64,000 nt of DNA from Ephemerocybe angulata (lineage: Eukaryota; Basidiomycota; Agaricomycetes; Agaricales; Psathyrellaceae), in contig JAACJK010000068.1 of the NCBI GenBank assembly GCA_013368325.1, positions 62,001 through 126,000 of the forward strand, in the 5' to 3' direction. Shown piece after piece: positions 48,215 through 59,536 of the stretch; position 1 is the stretch's first letter; the number at the start of each line of letters is the position of its first letter. The position numbers were made by a program, and so were the translations under genes. The notes under the pieces were generated by a model. It had not been told where the DNA came from, made no database searches, and was given only the letters and a program-made list of their open reading frames with translations.

Positions 48215-48527
48215 CTAGTGCAGCGACTCGGCGGCGATCTGGGCGGCGTAGGGGTTGCGGGGGTCCTTGCGCCATTCGGCAGCTGGAGAAAAGGAAAAAG
48301 ACGTGTCAGCTCAAGTCGGTCAATGTCATTCGATATTCGTGACGCACAGCGAACACCGGAAGCCTGGGCACCGTAGACGAGGTAGGCGGTGATACTGCCA
48401 GCAATCATGAAGGGCCACAGGGGCTTGGCGATCTGGAGAACGTTGTAGAGTTTTAACCAAAAAATCTTCGACAGGTTGGGGGTTTACGCACGGGAGTCGA
48501 CCACTTGCGCAATCCGAGGAAGGCCAT
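48215..48527 (-). CDS. ATP18: ATP synthase subunit i/j (Atp18)
   Basis: Three exons: 48492-48527, 48348-48432 and 48215-48282, giving 62 residues, close to yeast Atp18 (59). The sequence opens MAFLGLRKWSTP, as in Atp18 (small N-terminal block, then a conserved TP). One membrane helix follows (PLWPFMIAGSITAYLVYG), then the conserved C-terminal WRKDPRNPYAAQ. It is a peripheral stalk and membrane-sector subunit of mitochondrial F1Fo ATP synthase. It is too short to be found as one open frame; the introns keep frame throughout. It is divergent from VPS11. Confidence 0.88.
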
Positions 48528-48823
48528 TGTTTTCGGCTGGGTGTCTATAGACTCGTGAGCGAGTTTTGAAGTCTGGTATTACAAGAACTTACAAAAAGTA
48601 GAAAAGGTGGTGGTCGTTGTGGTCACGTCGGAGAGGACCGCGAACGTGGTAGGCCTTCAACCGGTGGGAACATTTGCCCAATTTAGGACGTGTACGACAA
48701 ACGCGCGATTGCCTGGCGCTCAGCGCGGTATCTTCCCAGTATCTTCCTACCGTCGACCTAATCCATGCCTAGACCTTGAAATCACATACCTTTTAATCGC
48801 GAATATACCCAAAGAAGTGAAAT
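48528..48823. promoter_or_regulatory. Bidirectional promoter region ATP18/VPS11
   Basis: 296 bp between the divergent start codons of ATP18 and VPS11. It must contain both promoters and 5' leaders. No individual element is assigned. Confidence 0.45.
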
Positions 48824-51800
48824 ATGTCGTCGACGAGCAGCGCATTGACCCCTAGTGCTGCCCCCGCAGTATGTCACCCTAAATTCTACCATCTCAACCA
48901 ACTGAAGCTCGTATACGCAGTGGAGACAGTTCTCGTTCTTCGATGTCGTTCCAGTGAAGGATCCCCATGACTTGGAAAGCTCACCATATATCTTCAAGGT
49001 AACAGAAATAAGATTATAGATAGTGAACTTGCCTCACCATGGCGCCTTGCAGATTCCAGGGGAAATCTCTACCATGGTTTCCTCGTCTGCCGGAATGCTT
49101 GTCGCAGATATCCATGGAAGTATACACCTGCTCAATCGCGAGTTCGAATCTGCTTCCAGCTGGGTCGCTCACGTCGGGGGGCGCGTAACACATATGGTCG
49201 AACGGAAAGGGATCCTCGTAACATTGGGTGTACGTTCTCAAGTTAACTGTCCCCATTCCATATTTACCAGATCTAGGAAGAAGACACGGTGAAATCCCCC
49301 CTGTTGAAGATTTGGGACATCGAGAACCGCGACAAGAAGACTGGAACGCCCAACCTCCTCCGCTCGACCAAGATCCAGCTGAACAATCGCCCCCATCCCG
49401 TCACAACAGTCGCGTTATCCGAAACACTATCACATCTCTCCATTGGACTGGGGGACGGAACGGTCGTGCTCTACCGGCATCTCGACCAGTCACTCGCAGG
49501 GTCGACGTCTCTCACTGCTCTGCCCAAGTCGCGCGTCGTCCATGAGTCTCCGACCGAACCGATTACGGGACTGGGTTTCCGCGAACCGACAGAGGAGTCT
49601 CCCAACACATACCTCTTCATCGTCACTACGAACAGGGTCCTGTGCTATCAGGCAGCCGGGAGGGGAAGCGGGGGCACGCCAACGGTCGTCGACGAGATTG
49701 GGTGCGGGCTAGGATGTGCAACGATGGATTGGCGCGCAAAGGACATGGTCGTGGCCCGGGACGAAGCTCTATACCTTTGCACCACCGAGGGGCGGGGCGC
49801 CTGCTATGCATACGAAGGACACAAATCCTCTGTCCACGCACACCTAAGCTACCTCGTCATGGTCTCCCCGCCCTTCTTCCCTTCCGCAGCCGCGGCATCC
49901 GCAACCGTACGCAACTTCGTTGCCCGCTCTACCAACCCCTCAGAAACAGATATCACAAAGGTCACCGTCTTCGACCTCGAGAATAAACTCGTCGCCTACT
50001 CTGGCGCATTCAAACAGGGGGTGCGCGACGTCGTGTCGCAATGGGGTAACATCTACGTCCTCTCGACGGACGGGCAGCTTCTGTCATTGGAGGAAAAGTC
50101 GACTGCGGCGAAGCTGGATATGCTGTACCGGAAGACTCTGTATGGCGTTGCACTCAACTTGGCGAAGACGCAGAGCTTGGATGAGGGGAGTGTGGCCGAT
50201 ATTAGGAAGCAGTATGGGGACCACTTGTACGCGAAGGGGGACTATGATGGGGCCATGGCGCAGTATCTGAAGACCATCGGCTACGTGCAGCCGAGCTATG
50301 TCATTCGGAAGGTACGTTTATGCCTAGAGTTCAATCTCACCTCTAACATTTCGCAGTTCCTAGACTCGCAACGCATCCACAACCTTGTAACATACCTGCA
50401 AGAGCTCCACTCCCTCGGCGTCGCCAACTCGGACCACACAACGCTCCTCTTGAACACCTACACGAAACTCAAGGACGTCAATCGCCTCGACAGCTTCATC
50501 AAGACCGAGTCTAAACGCGACTCGGGCGACCCAGATGAACTGCCATTCGACCTTGACACCGCGATTCGGGTGTGCAGGCAGGCGGGATACTTTGAACATG
50601 CAAGCTACCTGGCAAATAAGTACGATCGCCACGAGGAGTATCTGAGGATACAGATTGAAGATGCGGGCAATGTGAGGGACGCATTGGCGTATTTGAGGAA
50701 ACTGGGCCCCGAGGCGGTGAGTATTCCCCTCACCCTACCATGCTTGCTGAGGCTCATGGCTTCCTTGTACAGGCTGAGAGCAACCTTGCGAGGTATGGTC
50801 GAGCGATGCTTCAAGCACTTCCCGAAGAGACAACACAGCTCTTCGTCGATCTCTGTACAAACACGGGCCGAGACCTGTCTTCTCAGACCGACGGGAGCGC
50901 GGCGGACGACAAGGAGAAGGCTGATGCGAAACAAGTTCAAGCTCCCGCTCCGTCATATCTCTCCTACCTCGCCCTTAACCGCGGGGCCGCCGTCCCCACA
51001 GTGACGTCCTCCTCTACCGAAACGGCGACCGCCGCGCCGCCTTCTCCTTCCATCAAGACCATCCGCGCAGTGGAAGGCGAGGGGCGCGCACCCAGGCGCG
51101 GAGAGTCGATGTACGAGCCAACTGGCGCCTCCACGCCTCCGCCGTCGGGCACCATGCGCTCTGCAAAGGCTGGTTCACTCCAGCTGCAGCAGAGAGAGGC
51201 GGCGGCGGCGCCGCCGCTGGTGAAGAAGCTCTCGCCGAGGATATACTTCCCGCATTTCGCGGACCATATGGAGCAGTTCGTCGTGTTTCTGGAGACGGTG
51301 GCGAAGAGGCGGTGGGGGCAGAGTGTGGAGGATAAGGTGCCTGGGAGTGTCGGGATCATGGGGCACACGGAGCAGAATGGGGAGCATGAGGAGTTGGACT
51401 CGTTGTTGTTTGGGGAGGGGAGGGGGGTGGTGAGGCAGGAAGGCTATGATGCCGAGAGGGAGAAGGAGATTGATAGGCAAGACCAGGTTGCGGTGTGGAA
51501 TACGCTGTTGGAGCTGTATTTGACGCTTCCGACGGCGGCGGGCGGGGCGTTCGACGAGGGCGTTATGCGGGATAAGGCGTTACGCGTGTTGAGGAATGAT
51601 GCGCTGCCCTTTGACCGGACGCATGCGCTCATTCTGTGCTCGACGCACGCGTTCACGCCCGGGCTTGTGCTCCTGTGGGAGAAGATGGGGATGTTCGAGG
51701 ACGTGCTGCGGTTCTGGATCGACAAGCATAATAACGAGATTTCGGTGTATCCGAATGCGTCGCAGAAGGTTGTGGATCACCTTATGCAGTATGGGCCGGA

Positions 51801-52541
51801 GCACCCGGAGCTGTACCCGCTTGTGTTGAGGTTCTTGACGTCGACGCCGGAGCTGTTGGGGAAGCATGAGGAGGACGTGAAGGGTATGGTCGAGTATGTG
51901 GATGAGGAGGGGATTATGGAGCCGTTGGGCGTTATCCAGGTGCTTAGTCGGAATGGCGTTGCGAGTGTGGGGCTAATAAAGGAGTGGCTTGTGAAGAGGA
52001 TTAGGGAGAGTAGGGCTGAGATACACAACGTGGGTTCACTTTTTCCGTGTTTCCTTTCTTCTAGTGCTGATTGTCTTGGGCAGGACGAGCAACTGACCAA
52101 GTCCTACCAACTTGAGACGGCGTCTAGGCGGAAGCTCGTGGAGGAGCTCTCGGATCCCGACCAGCCACGCGTGTTCCACAATACGCGCTGTGCGGTGTGC
52201 CACGCGCAATTGGACCTGCCCACCATCCACTTCATGTGCAGCCATTCTTACCACCAACGGTACGTTCTCCTACTCCTAAAAATTCAGGTTGACTTTCAAG
52301 CATTACTGACATTATTAAAAGCTGTGTGGCTGACCACGAAACGGAATGCCCGATCTGCGCACAGGAGCACAGCGTCATTCGGGAGATTCGGCGCAATAAT
52401 GAGCGGCTGGCGGACCAGCATGATGTGTTTTTGGCGGAGGTGAAAGAGAGTGGGTTTGAGGCGATTGCGTCGGCGTATAGTAGGGGATTGTTGAATAATG
52501 TTGGGGCGCAGGGGAGGGCGGAGGAGGGGCAGGTGTTTTGA
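48824..52541 (+). CDS. VPS11: Vacuolar sorting protein VPS11 (HOPS/CORVET core)
   Basis: Eight exons: 48824-48868, 48921-48998, 49053-49229, 49277-50311, 50357-50716, 50773-52029, 52084-52259 and 52322-52541, giving 1115 residues. Order: WRQFSFFDVVPVKDP start, an N-terminal beta-propeller region (about 20-360), alpha-solenoid repeats (KQYGDHLYAKGDYDGAMAQY, AGYFEHASYLANKY, LVLLWEKMGMFEDVLRFWI), and a C-terminal RING-type zinc finger at about 1016-1060 (CAVC, MCSHSYHQRC, CPIC). Vps11 is a core subunit of the CORVET and HOPS tethering complexes for endosome and vacuole fusion. A low-complexity insert rich in Ser, Ala and Pro (about 600-670) is unusual in length but in frame. A 34-bp piece of this gene is repeated at 55734-55767. 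Confidence 0.95.
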
Positions 52542-52714
52542 GTTACATAGGTATATACGCGGTGACACATGGGCTCGCAATTTCGGGGCACTTACATAGG
52601 TTCACTGTCGGATTTTATTTCATTGCCCCATCACAACCAGTTGGGAACGGTGCAAAACAGGAGGAGACATGCGTGACTTTTATTAGGTATGCATGGAAGT
52701 ATCTGGACTTCTGC

Positions 52715-52955
52715 GGCGGTTTCCTGAAGTTTTCCCTCCAGCTTTGGGAGAAACGTATCCTTCTGGAAGTACTGGATGTAAACGACGGTTAGGTGGGAGT
52801 TGAGGGCGACAATTCGGAGAAAGTTGCGATTCATTAAGTGGGTATATTATTACTAACATATCGAACACATCTACATTCAGCTGGAGCATATATTGCCGAT
52901 AAAGGAGACAAAGCGAACAAACTTGGAAAGTGTCGAGAGGAGCTCATTAGCCAGC
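52715..52955 (-). repeat. FunK1 3' flanking repeat, inverted, beside copy 4
   Basis: Reverse complement of the flanks at 42800-43052 and 45928-46140. It includes the CCCAAAGCTGGAGGGAAAAC part found only after copy 2, so this flank resembles copy 2's more than copy 3's. Confidence 0.85.
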
Positions 52956-55567
52956 AAGCTTGGATTTCTTGGATTTTGGCCCTTCTTGTGCGGCAGCCTG
53001 TTCGAGATCGGCAAGGACAGCCCAAGTTTGTAAAACAGGAACCTTGGATGGTAGACTGGAGAGTGCCTCGTCGAGAAGAGAGATGAGGGTATCATACAGC
53101 TCCGAGGTGAAAAGGTGTTCCGGCCAGCGGCGATCCAAAGTGTTGAGGGTGAGCGAGACTTGGGGTTGCTTTTGAAGGGCCTTGTATTGCGCAATCAGGT
53201 CTTCCGCGAAGGAGGCAAGTCTTTCAAAACCCTCGATGGCCTCTGTAGTCCACCACTGACCCACTTGTTAAAGAGGTTGACCAGACTGTAATCGAGGAGG
53301 GATTTTCGTTGCGAAATAGACTCGGTGGTATCACCAAAATAGTATTTGACCATTGCGTACCAGGCTTTGGCGGAGTCGACGGTTGGAACTGTGCATGGTT
53401 TCTTAGGGATATTGCTGGCGATATGATGAGTGGCCATCCAGAAAACCGATTCGAGATCATGAAAAAAGTGGAAGTGATGGCAAGGGAGATTGCTTTTGAA
53501 TGCTTTCCATGCTTCACGATCAGGACGAAAGTCGGCCGGGGTTAGGGGGAAACAGATCTTCCTCAAGCCAACGTCGACCGCCGTAAATTGGAATGTGACC
53601 TATATGGCGAAAGGTCAGGCTGATAATGGAGCGAGACAAAAAAACTTACCGTGACTTCATCATGCGTGCTGACACTGTCATACCGCTTGCAATGTTCCAG
53701 GTCAGAAATCTTGGGAAGGAGTCTTCCGTGATTCTCATAAACAAGGCAATTTCCTCTGCTAATGTCACGGTGCACATAGCCCGCTTCGCAGAAGAGAGAT
53801 AGTGCTAAGTCAGGACCTCAGTGACTGTCGTTAAGGGGCCAGAAGGCCAAGAAGTTGGAACATACCGGCGACATATCCTTTACAAACTTCCAGACTTGCC
53901 CTGAGATCACAAACTTCGTCGAATGTGATGCATTTCTCTTTGAAAACATGGCACTGGTTGGTACGTGTTTGGTGCTCCAGCTCTGTCTGCAATGGTGGTG
54001 TGACTGTTCGGGTTGTTGGAGTGTCAGAGCCAGCAAGCTGAGAAGATCGCTGCGCCTGTGACGCGCCAGGAATTGGATTTACCGGCCTTTCGGTAAACAA
54101 GATTTGCTGGCCTTCTGAAGGTCTGCGTAGAGTGGACGTGAGGGTTTGGTCCGCGACTTTCGATAACTTGGCCTGCGCGTCCACTAATGAGATGTTGCTC
54201 TTGTCTGCAAGTGAATGTAGCTTGTCCTCCTGGATTTGCTTCTCGGTAGGGTTCTCGTCCCACTGCCACGCCTCCTTCAAGACATTGTGCTCGTCGCTCA
54301 GGAACTCCCCATTTTCGTCACACTGCCTCACGGTCCAGACTCGAACTCCCCTACCTATCAGATAGAAGGCGCCGCTATCTTCTAGAGGGTCGCCTAGGGT
54401 ACGATACCACTTGTCGCCGACGGCGTATCGAAAGTATCGCTCGTTCGCTTCCATGCCTTGCACGACAGTCGTGTCGAACCCGAGTTGTTCTCGAGATGCA
54501 CAGGAAAGAAACAAGAGTGCCCAAATGAGATCCTTGGGCTCCTGAAGGCTACGTATTAGTTGTGGAAAGAAAAATAGTAGGATCGAGAAAACTCACAGTT
54601 GCGGAATCAAATTTCTTGCTAACACATATACTTTTCCTGTCAAAGCGCCATAAACGCACCCACGTCTCTTCGAAGGTGATACCAAATGCAAAGATTCGAC
54701 GCGGGTCGTCATACATAAGGTGGGCGACATTAGCGAGGAGCTGCCGCTCATTCTGTGCCGCGAGGTGTCAGTATGACGGCTACTGCCCGAATTGTTTCTC
54801 TTTCTGAAACGCACCTCAAATCTTTCGACCTCACAGTTCTTGAACTCGGCGAGGGCAGCGATATCAGCAGCAAAGCTGGTAACATGCACACCCTCTTTCC
54901 CCCTCTTCCTCCACGCCAAAGCTCGCTTGGGCCTTGGGTCCAAGACATCAACCGCAGTGAGATGACTAGCGACGGTTACATGACCATTAGGCTTCGACAT
55001 CAGGGTACCAGTACCACAGCCAGTCGCTTCAACTGAAGACATTCGATTTGATCGATAAACCGGGGTAGCACCAAGTTCCTCCTCTAGCCGGTCGACCACA
55101 CCTTGCACGTCGATGGCCAGTCGCTCAACAATCTGGCACGCGACGTCCTCATAGGAGCTGGACGCCAGTTGCAAAACCAACGCGTCCCACTTCCCGTCCA
55201 GCAAAACCCCCTTATCCGTCAAACAATCCAAAATAGTCGAAACCCTTTCATTCGCCCATAAGTCTGAAACGCCAGCACAGGGCTTGAACCAGGCATCAAC
55301 GGGGAGTTCGAGAAGATGGTTGAAGGCGTTGTCTAAGTGCCACGTTTGCCTGGCTTCCCTGAGCTCGAGTTCCCAGATAGCCTTTTCCGAGTGCGTCGTG
55401 CTATGCTGAATAAGAGGAGAGTTCGGTATGTTAGCGGTTTGCGTTGTGTTTAAAGTTCAAAGAAAGTTGAAGCGGACATCGACTGTGTCGACTTCGGGGA
55501 ATCTGTTCTGAGGAAGACGCACCGAATTACATCGCTTTTTACCCGTTGGCAAACTACCTGAGCCCAT
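52947..55567 (-). pseudogene. FunK1-family kinase copy 4, frameshifted in last exon
   Basis: Exons 55523-55567, 54815-55405, 54597-54752, 53866-54541 and 53650-53804 mirror copy 3. The sixth begins at 53599. HRD, the catalytic Asn and SDLEHCKRY are present, with VLKEAW in place of VLKDAW. Near 53265 one base is missing compared with the other copies, so the frame ends at 53195 (675 residues). The ancestral frame, starting again at GQWWTTEAIEGF, runs to 52947. About 105 C-terminal residues are therefore lost. Exon 4 also lacks 15 nt (YFLTI-type residues) in frame. The kinase core could still be made, so a shortened functional protein is possible; a sequencing error could also explain the shift. 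Exon 6 resembles copy 1, the rest copy 3. Confidence 0.75.
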
Positions 55568-55835
55568 ATTTGAGCTTGAAAAGATGTGGATTCCAAATAC
55601 CTATGAATGCCACAGGGATAAGCGCGAAGGGGGGGTGGTGGTCACTTGAAAGCGCGCAATGAGCACTCGCCGCTCATTGTTGGCATTGAAGCCCCGCTTG
55701 TGGCCGGTTGATGGCCGGAGTCAGTCCATGGCTGGTCTCCTCGCCCTTCTTCCCTTCCGCAGCCGCGCTGCCCGCTCTCCTTGAAGACGAGACGATGATA
55801 ACACAAGTTTAACAAACATGGCAATGGCATGTATA
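55568..55835 (-). repeat. FunK1 5' flanking repeat, inverted, before copy 4
   Basis: Reverse complement of 43057-43291. The matched blocks lie either side of a 44-bp segment (about 55728-55771) that replaces a 15-bp segment of the copy 3 flank. Confidence 0.8.
55734..55767 (+). repeat. 34-bp VPS11 fragment
   Basis: Matches 49861-49894 inside VPS11 exon 4 at 33 of 34 positions, on the same strand as VPS11. It sits exactly in the segment by which the copy 4 flank differs from the copy 3 flank. Confidence 0.7.
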
Positions 55836-55867
55836 TATACCCGTGCATGAACTGAACAAGTAGTGGA

Positions 55868-56991
55868 CTAATGCTCGCACAGAGCGATGGAAGTCGCCTC
55901 AAACTGTTCTTGGTGGGCACCGCAAGCCGCGATGTTACAGGACGGGCTAACTAATTGGACCATGCTTCCGTCCCTGCGTATTAAATCCTTAGCCCATCTG
56001 GAAGCCTCTTTGAAGCGCTTTGTGACCCTCATGTCCACACCCACATCTACCAAGGGAATACGCTCTGCGGTCTTGGGCATCGCAGCGAGGGTTTCGAGGC
56101 CCCATTTGTCGGCTATCTCCTTGGCCGCTGCATTGGTCTCGTCGCTGTTATCCTCGTGGTAGTAGCGATATTTTGAGGATATTCGCAGAGCTTGAAGTCG
56201 GGGGAAAAGGGTTTTGTCAGAGAATACGTCGTCTAATGCGGTCCAATCGCTGTAGTCGCGGTTGAGCGAGGAGAAAGAGGCGTAGTTGTCAGCCGTAAGT
56301 TGTCCGAAGGACCGTGATTTATAATCCAGGTCCACAATTTCGAGGGATGACTGGGGAGCGCCTTGAAGCGAAACAAGAGGAAATGAGGGGAGGAAACTGG
56401 CTACATCCAAGTAGGAGTCCAGGGCGCCCACTCCAGGATCATGATACACCTTAGTGCGAAGGAAGCGGAGAGATGGGATGGACGATAAAGCGAACGGTTT
56501 AGCCTGAAAACACTGGAGTACTGAATGAATTCGGTCAACGACAGCAGAAATGTGTATATGCAATACCATAGTAGGACTCACTATTAGCTTGTAAGGGCGA
56601 GTGAGCCCCCAGGTCTGTATAGCTCAGAGAAACGACCTCCAATGCGGCGACCTTCGACGCCTCGACAATGAATGACCATGCAGCGGTGTGTTGATCAAGC
56701 GATTCGATATACTGGAACACGATAACTCTAAGCCCTCTATATATATGTCGATGGCGGGTAGTCCGCGTTTAAACATAGCGCGTGGATTCCCATACTTTCG
56801 CACCGGAGGATTTGCAGGCACCACGGAGGCGCTTGGTTCTTGAGTTCATGTGCCCTACGGTAGAGGCGCACCCCTTCGCCAAGTTCGAGGGTATGAAGAT
56901 TCGAGAGCGGTTCGAGAATACTGGGCGGGAGACCGGGGATAAGGTATATAGATAGCAGCACCAGGGGGTAAGCCATAAGCTTATTTATCAT
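55868..56991 (-). pseudogene. F-box/LRR family B remnant
   Basis: Leucine-rich sequence (PLSNLHTLELGEGVRLY, CFQAKPFALSSIPSLRFL, LFPRLQALRISSKYR) matching the middle and C-terminal parts of the family B genes at 46572-47957 and 57909-59337. The F-box N-terminus is absent. The frame is broken by a stop at about 56737 (after PPSTYI), where the coding sense continues in another frame (IVFQYIESLDQHTAAW), and again at about 56535-56580. The last part, from about 56581 to 55868, is open. This looks like a decayed gene rather than a spliced one, because no donor-acceptor pair restores frame at either break. It lies head to tail with the FunK1 copy 4 upstream flank. Confidence 0.7.
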
Positions 56992-57908
56992 ACCCTAAAC
57001 GAAGACTTGACCAACACCGAAGTTCACATATACAACGAGATTACAATAAAAAGACCTACGTACCCAATTACGCGTGCAACGACGGTGCCCAAGTAGCGGG
57101 CTCCGCCACTAGTTGGCCCTACGAAGTGGTATTCCCGCTACTTCAGTAGTGGGTATCTGTCGCTGCAACAAGATTTGGCCGTCACGTCCCGTTTTCGCCG
57201 TTTTCGGTCCGGATCTTTTTGGGTAAGAAGTTCTCACCCCTCGTCTCCCAGTCTTGGTTTTGACGATGCTAGTAGCTACGTCGTCAAACCTTTGTCTAAC
57301 GTTTGTCAATGTTTCAAACGCTTGTTTATCCTGTCAGCGTGTCTCATGGTCACTGACGGTGTGCCTCACTGTTTTTGGCCGCTGTCGCTTTGGATTCTGG
57401 ACGAATGGCGGCGTTTTAACTTTCAGGCTAAGTATTGTACATAAGTGGATGCCATCGCCAAGCCACATCGCTTCGCCCACCATAGGTAAACTATGAAGAG
57501 GAAGTCCCACCCGACAATCCACTCTGGCCCAAACAACACCACATTATTTAGACGAGAATTCGACAATTGCTTCGACTCGAGAACCAAGGATCGCGGTCAT
57601 CCTAATCACATCTCCTGTACCTTGCCTGTGCATTCTCATTATCTGCAACATTGATTTAACTATGTATAAATATGACTCGCACATTCCGGTCCTGCTTGCG
57701 AAGTAGCGGGCTTGGCCACTTGTTGGCGCTACGGAGTGTATACTATACAGCAGGCCCGTACAGGCCTCCGCAAGGTGACCCGGGCCGTTCGCGATCAACC
57801 TGCTACCACGTGCGATACAGGCGCTTACATAATGAACCGTGAGAGTTTGATTACCCTGTAGCAATGGCTAGTGTCCTCTGAGCACGACGACCATCTTTCG
57901 AGCTACAA
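56992..57908. other. Intergenic region with a duplicated hairpin element
   Basis: 0.9 kb without a gene. It contains a 38-bp element at 57091-57128 repeated at 57701-57738 (33 of 38 identical). The first copy is part of an inverted repeat: AAGTAGCGGG at 57091-57100 pairs with CCCGCTACTT at 57134-57143. Confidence 0.6.
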
Positions 57909-59337
57909 ATGGCCGCGCCATCTCTACCTCAAGAAGTATTCGACAAGATCACCGACAGCGTCGCCCACGAACACCCTAACGAGTCACTCAGTAATCTATC
58001 GTTAACATCTCGAAGCCATTTCCTCGAACGTTGTCGGTTCCACATCTTTCGTTACCTTCGCATTGAAGGTATCCCACGAGACAGTATGCTCAACGGTATG
58101 CTCAAGATCCTTGAGACAAACCCGTCACTCTTGGCGCACGTACGAAGGCTGGACATAGAATTTGAGGCCTGGTACATGGACGGAGTTCCCCAAGATATAT
58201 TGCGACTGTTGGACAGCTTGACAGAGCTGAAGACTCTGCACGTTGAAATGTCCACGATTACGGGCCATAACTTGGAGTGGATACCGGCGAGTGGTTTCTG
58301 TAGAGAAGCTCTCGCCAAGCTCTTTTCACGCCCTCTGGTGAACGTCCAGATCATCGATTATCCCAACTTCCCCATCCACCTCATCCGTTCGCTCCGTTTA
58401 CAATCGCTCGCCGTCGGACGAAGCACATCTTTCTCGGAGGATGAATGTGGGGAGCCGCAGGATAACTGGCGGCTAAGGTCATTGAAATGCCATAGCTTCG
58501 GCACAATCGATAACCTCCTGAAATGGTGCTCAAGCCCCGTGTACGCTAATCTCGTCAATCTCCACTTCGCCATTCAAGACATGAAATGTCATGACAACGC
58601 CTGGTCAATCATCAAATCCGCCTCAGAGGGCTCATGCCTCCAGTCGTTGAGCCTACTGTATGATCATGACTTGGGTGGGCATTAAAATCATATCTATCCG
58701 ATGGCACGATCTTACGATCTTTCTCGATCTAGTTCGCGAGTGCTATGACAAATTAGCTTCCTCTGGCCTCACAGTCCCGCCGTTCCCCCTCCTCCGTCGT
58801 ATCGACATCGCCATTTTCTTGGATTACCCCACTGACGGTACCTCTATCATTGCTCCCGACCTCATCCCTGATTTCACCAAACTGCTGCTCTGCTCAAGTC
58901 CCCAACCGTCCCTCGAACTCATTGAGATGCGATCCTTCTGGATGCTTCCAGCAATCACCCTGGAAGAACTGCGCAGGAGTTCGACGCGATTCATCGATGA
59001 CACGCGTGGATGGGACCAGATCGACGCCACCCTGACAAGATTGGACCTGTTCCCGAAGCTTCGTGCGGTATGCATTTCTTCAATTCCTAGTTGGAGGGCC
59101 CTCGAGTGGGGTTCGCTCACTGAGGAGGATATGAGTGTTGTCGGAGAATGGGCCAGGAAGGAAATCGTGGCCGCTTTCCCTCGAGCGTGTGCTCGCGAAG
59201 GCATGGTGTTTCAATCATTGGACAGTCATGACGACTTCGCTAAGATACGCATGGAAGTCGTATCAGAAGTTGAACAGTGTTTTGAAGCATTCAATGAGGG
59301 AGATTTCATGCAAAAGGGTGCAACATATATATCCTAG
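57909..59337 (+). CDS. F-box-like/LRR protein (family B)
   Basis: Two exons, 57909-58674 and 58733-59337, giving 456 residues. The N-terminus LPQEVFDKITDSVAHE then LSNLSLTSRSHFLERCRFHIF is an F-box-like block of the same type as the gene at 46572. Leucine-rich stretches follow (LDSLTELKTLHVEMST, LQSLAVGR, LEELRRSSTRF), and a C-terminal DATLTRLDLFPKLRAVCIS segment shared by family B. The intron was placed because the first frame stops soon after LYDHDLG, while a GT-AG pair joins it to VRECYDKLASSGLTV with the right phase. Target unknown. Confidence 0.8.
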
Positions 59338-59536
59338 CTTCTAACATACCCCGTGAGCAATGCTGGTACTGGTAGGGGTAGGGCAATGTGTAGGAGGTGT
59401 ATTGATAGGAGGTTTCGTTGGAGGTGGGGCGATTATTAGGCGCCAGCGGCCTGACGTCGTTGGGAGCGCTACTGTCTACGTCCCGTTGTGCCATGTAGCT
59501 GATAATGTTATGGAGCAGCGGCAATGGGTTTCAGGG

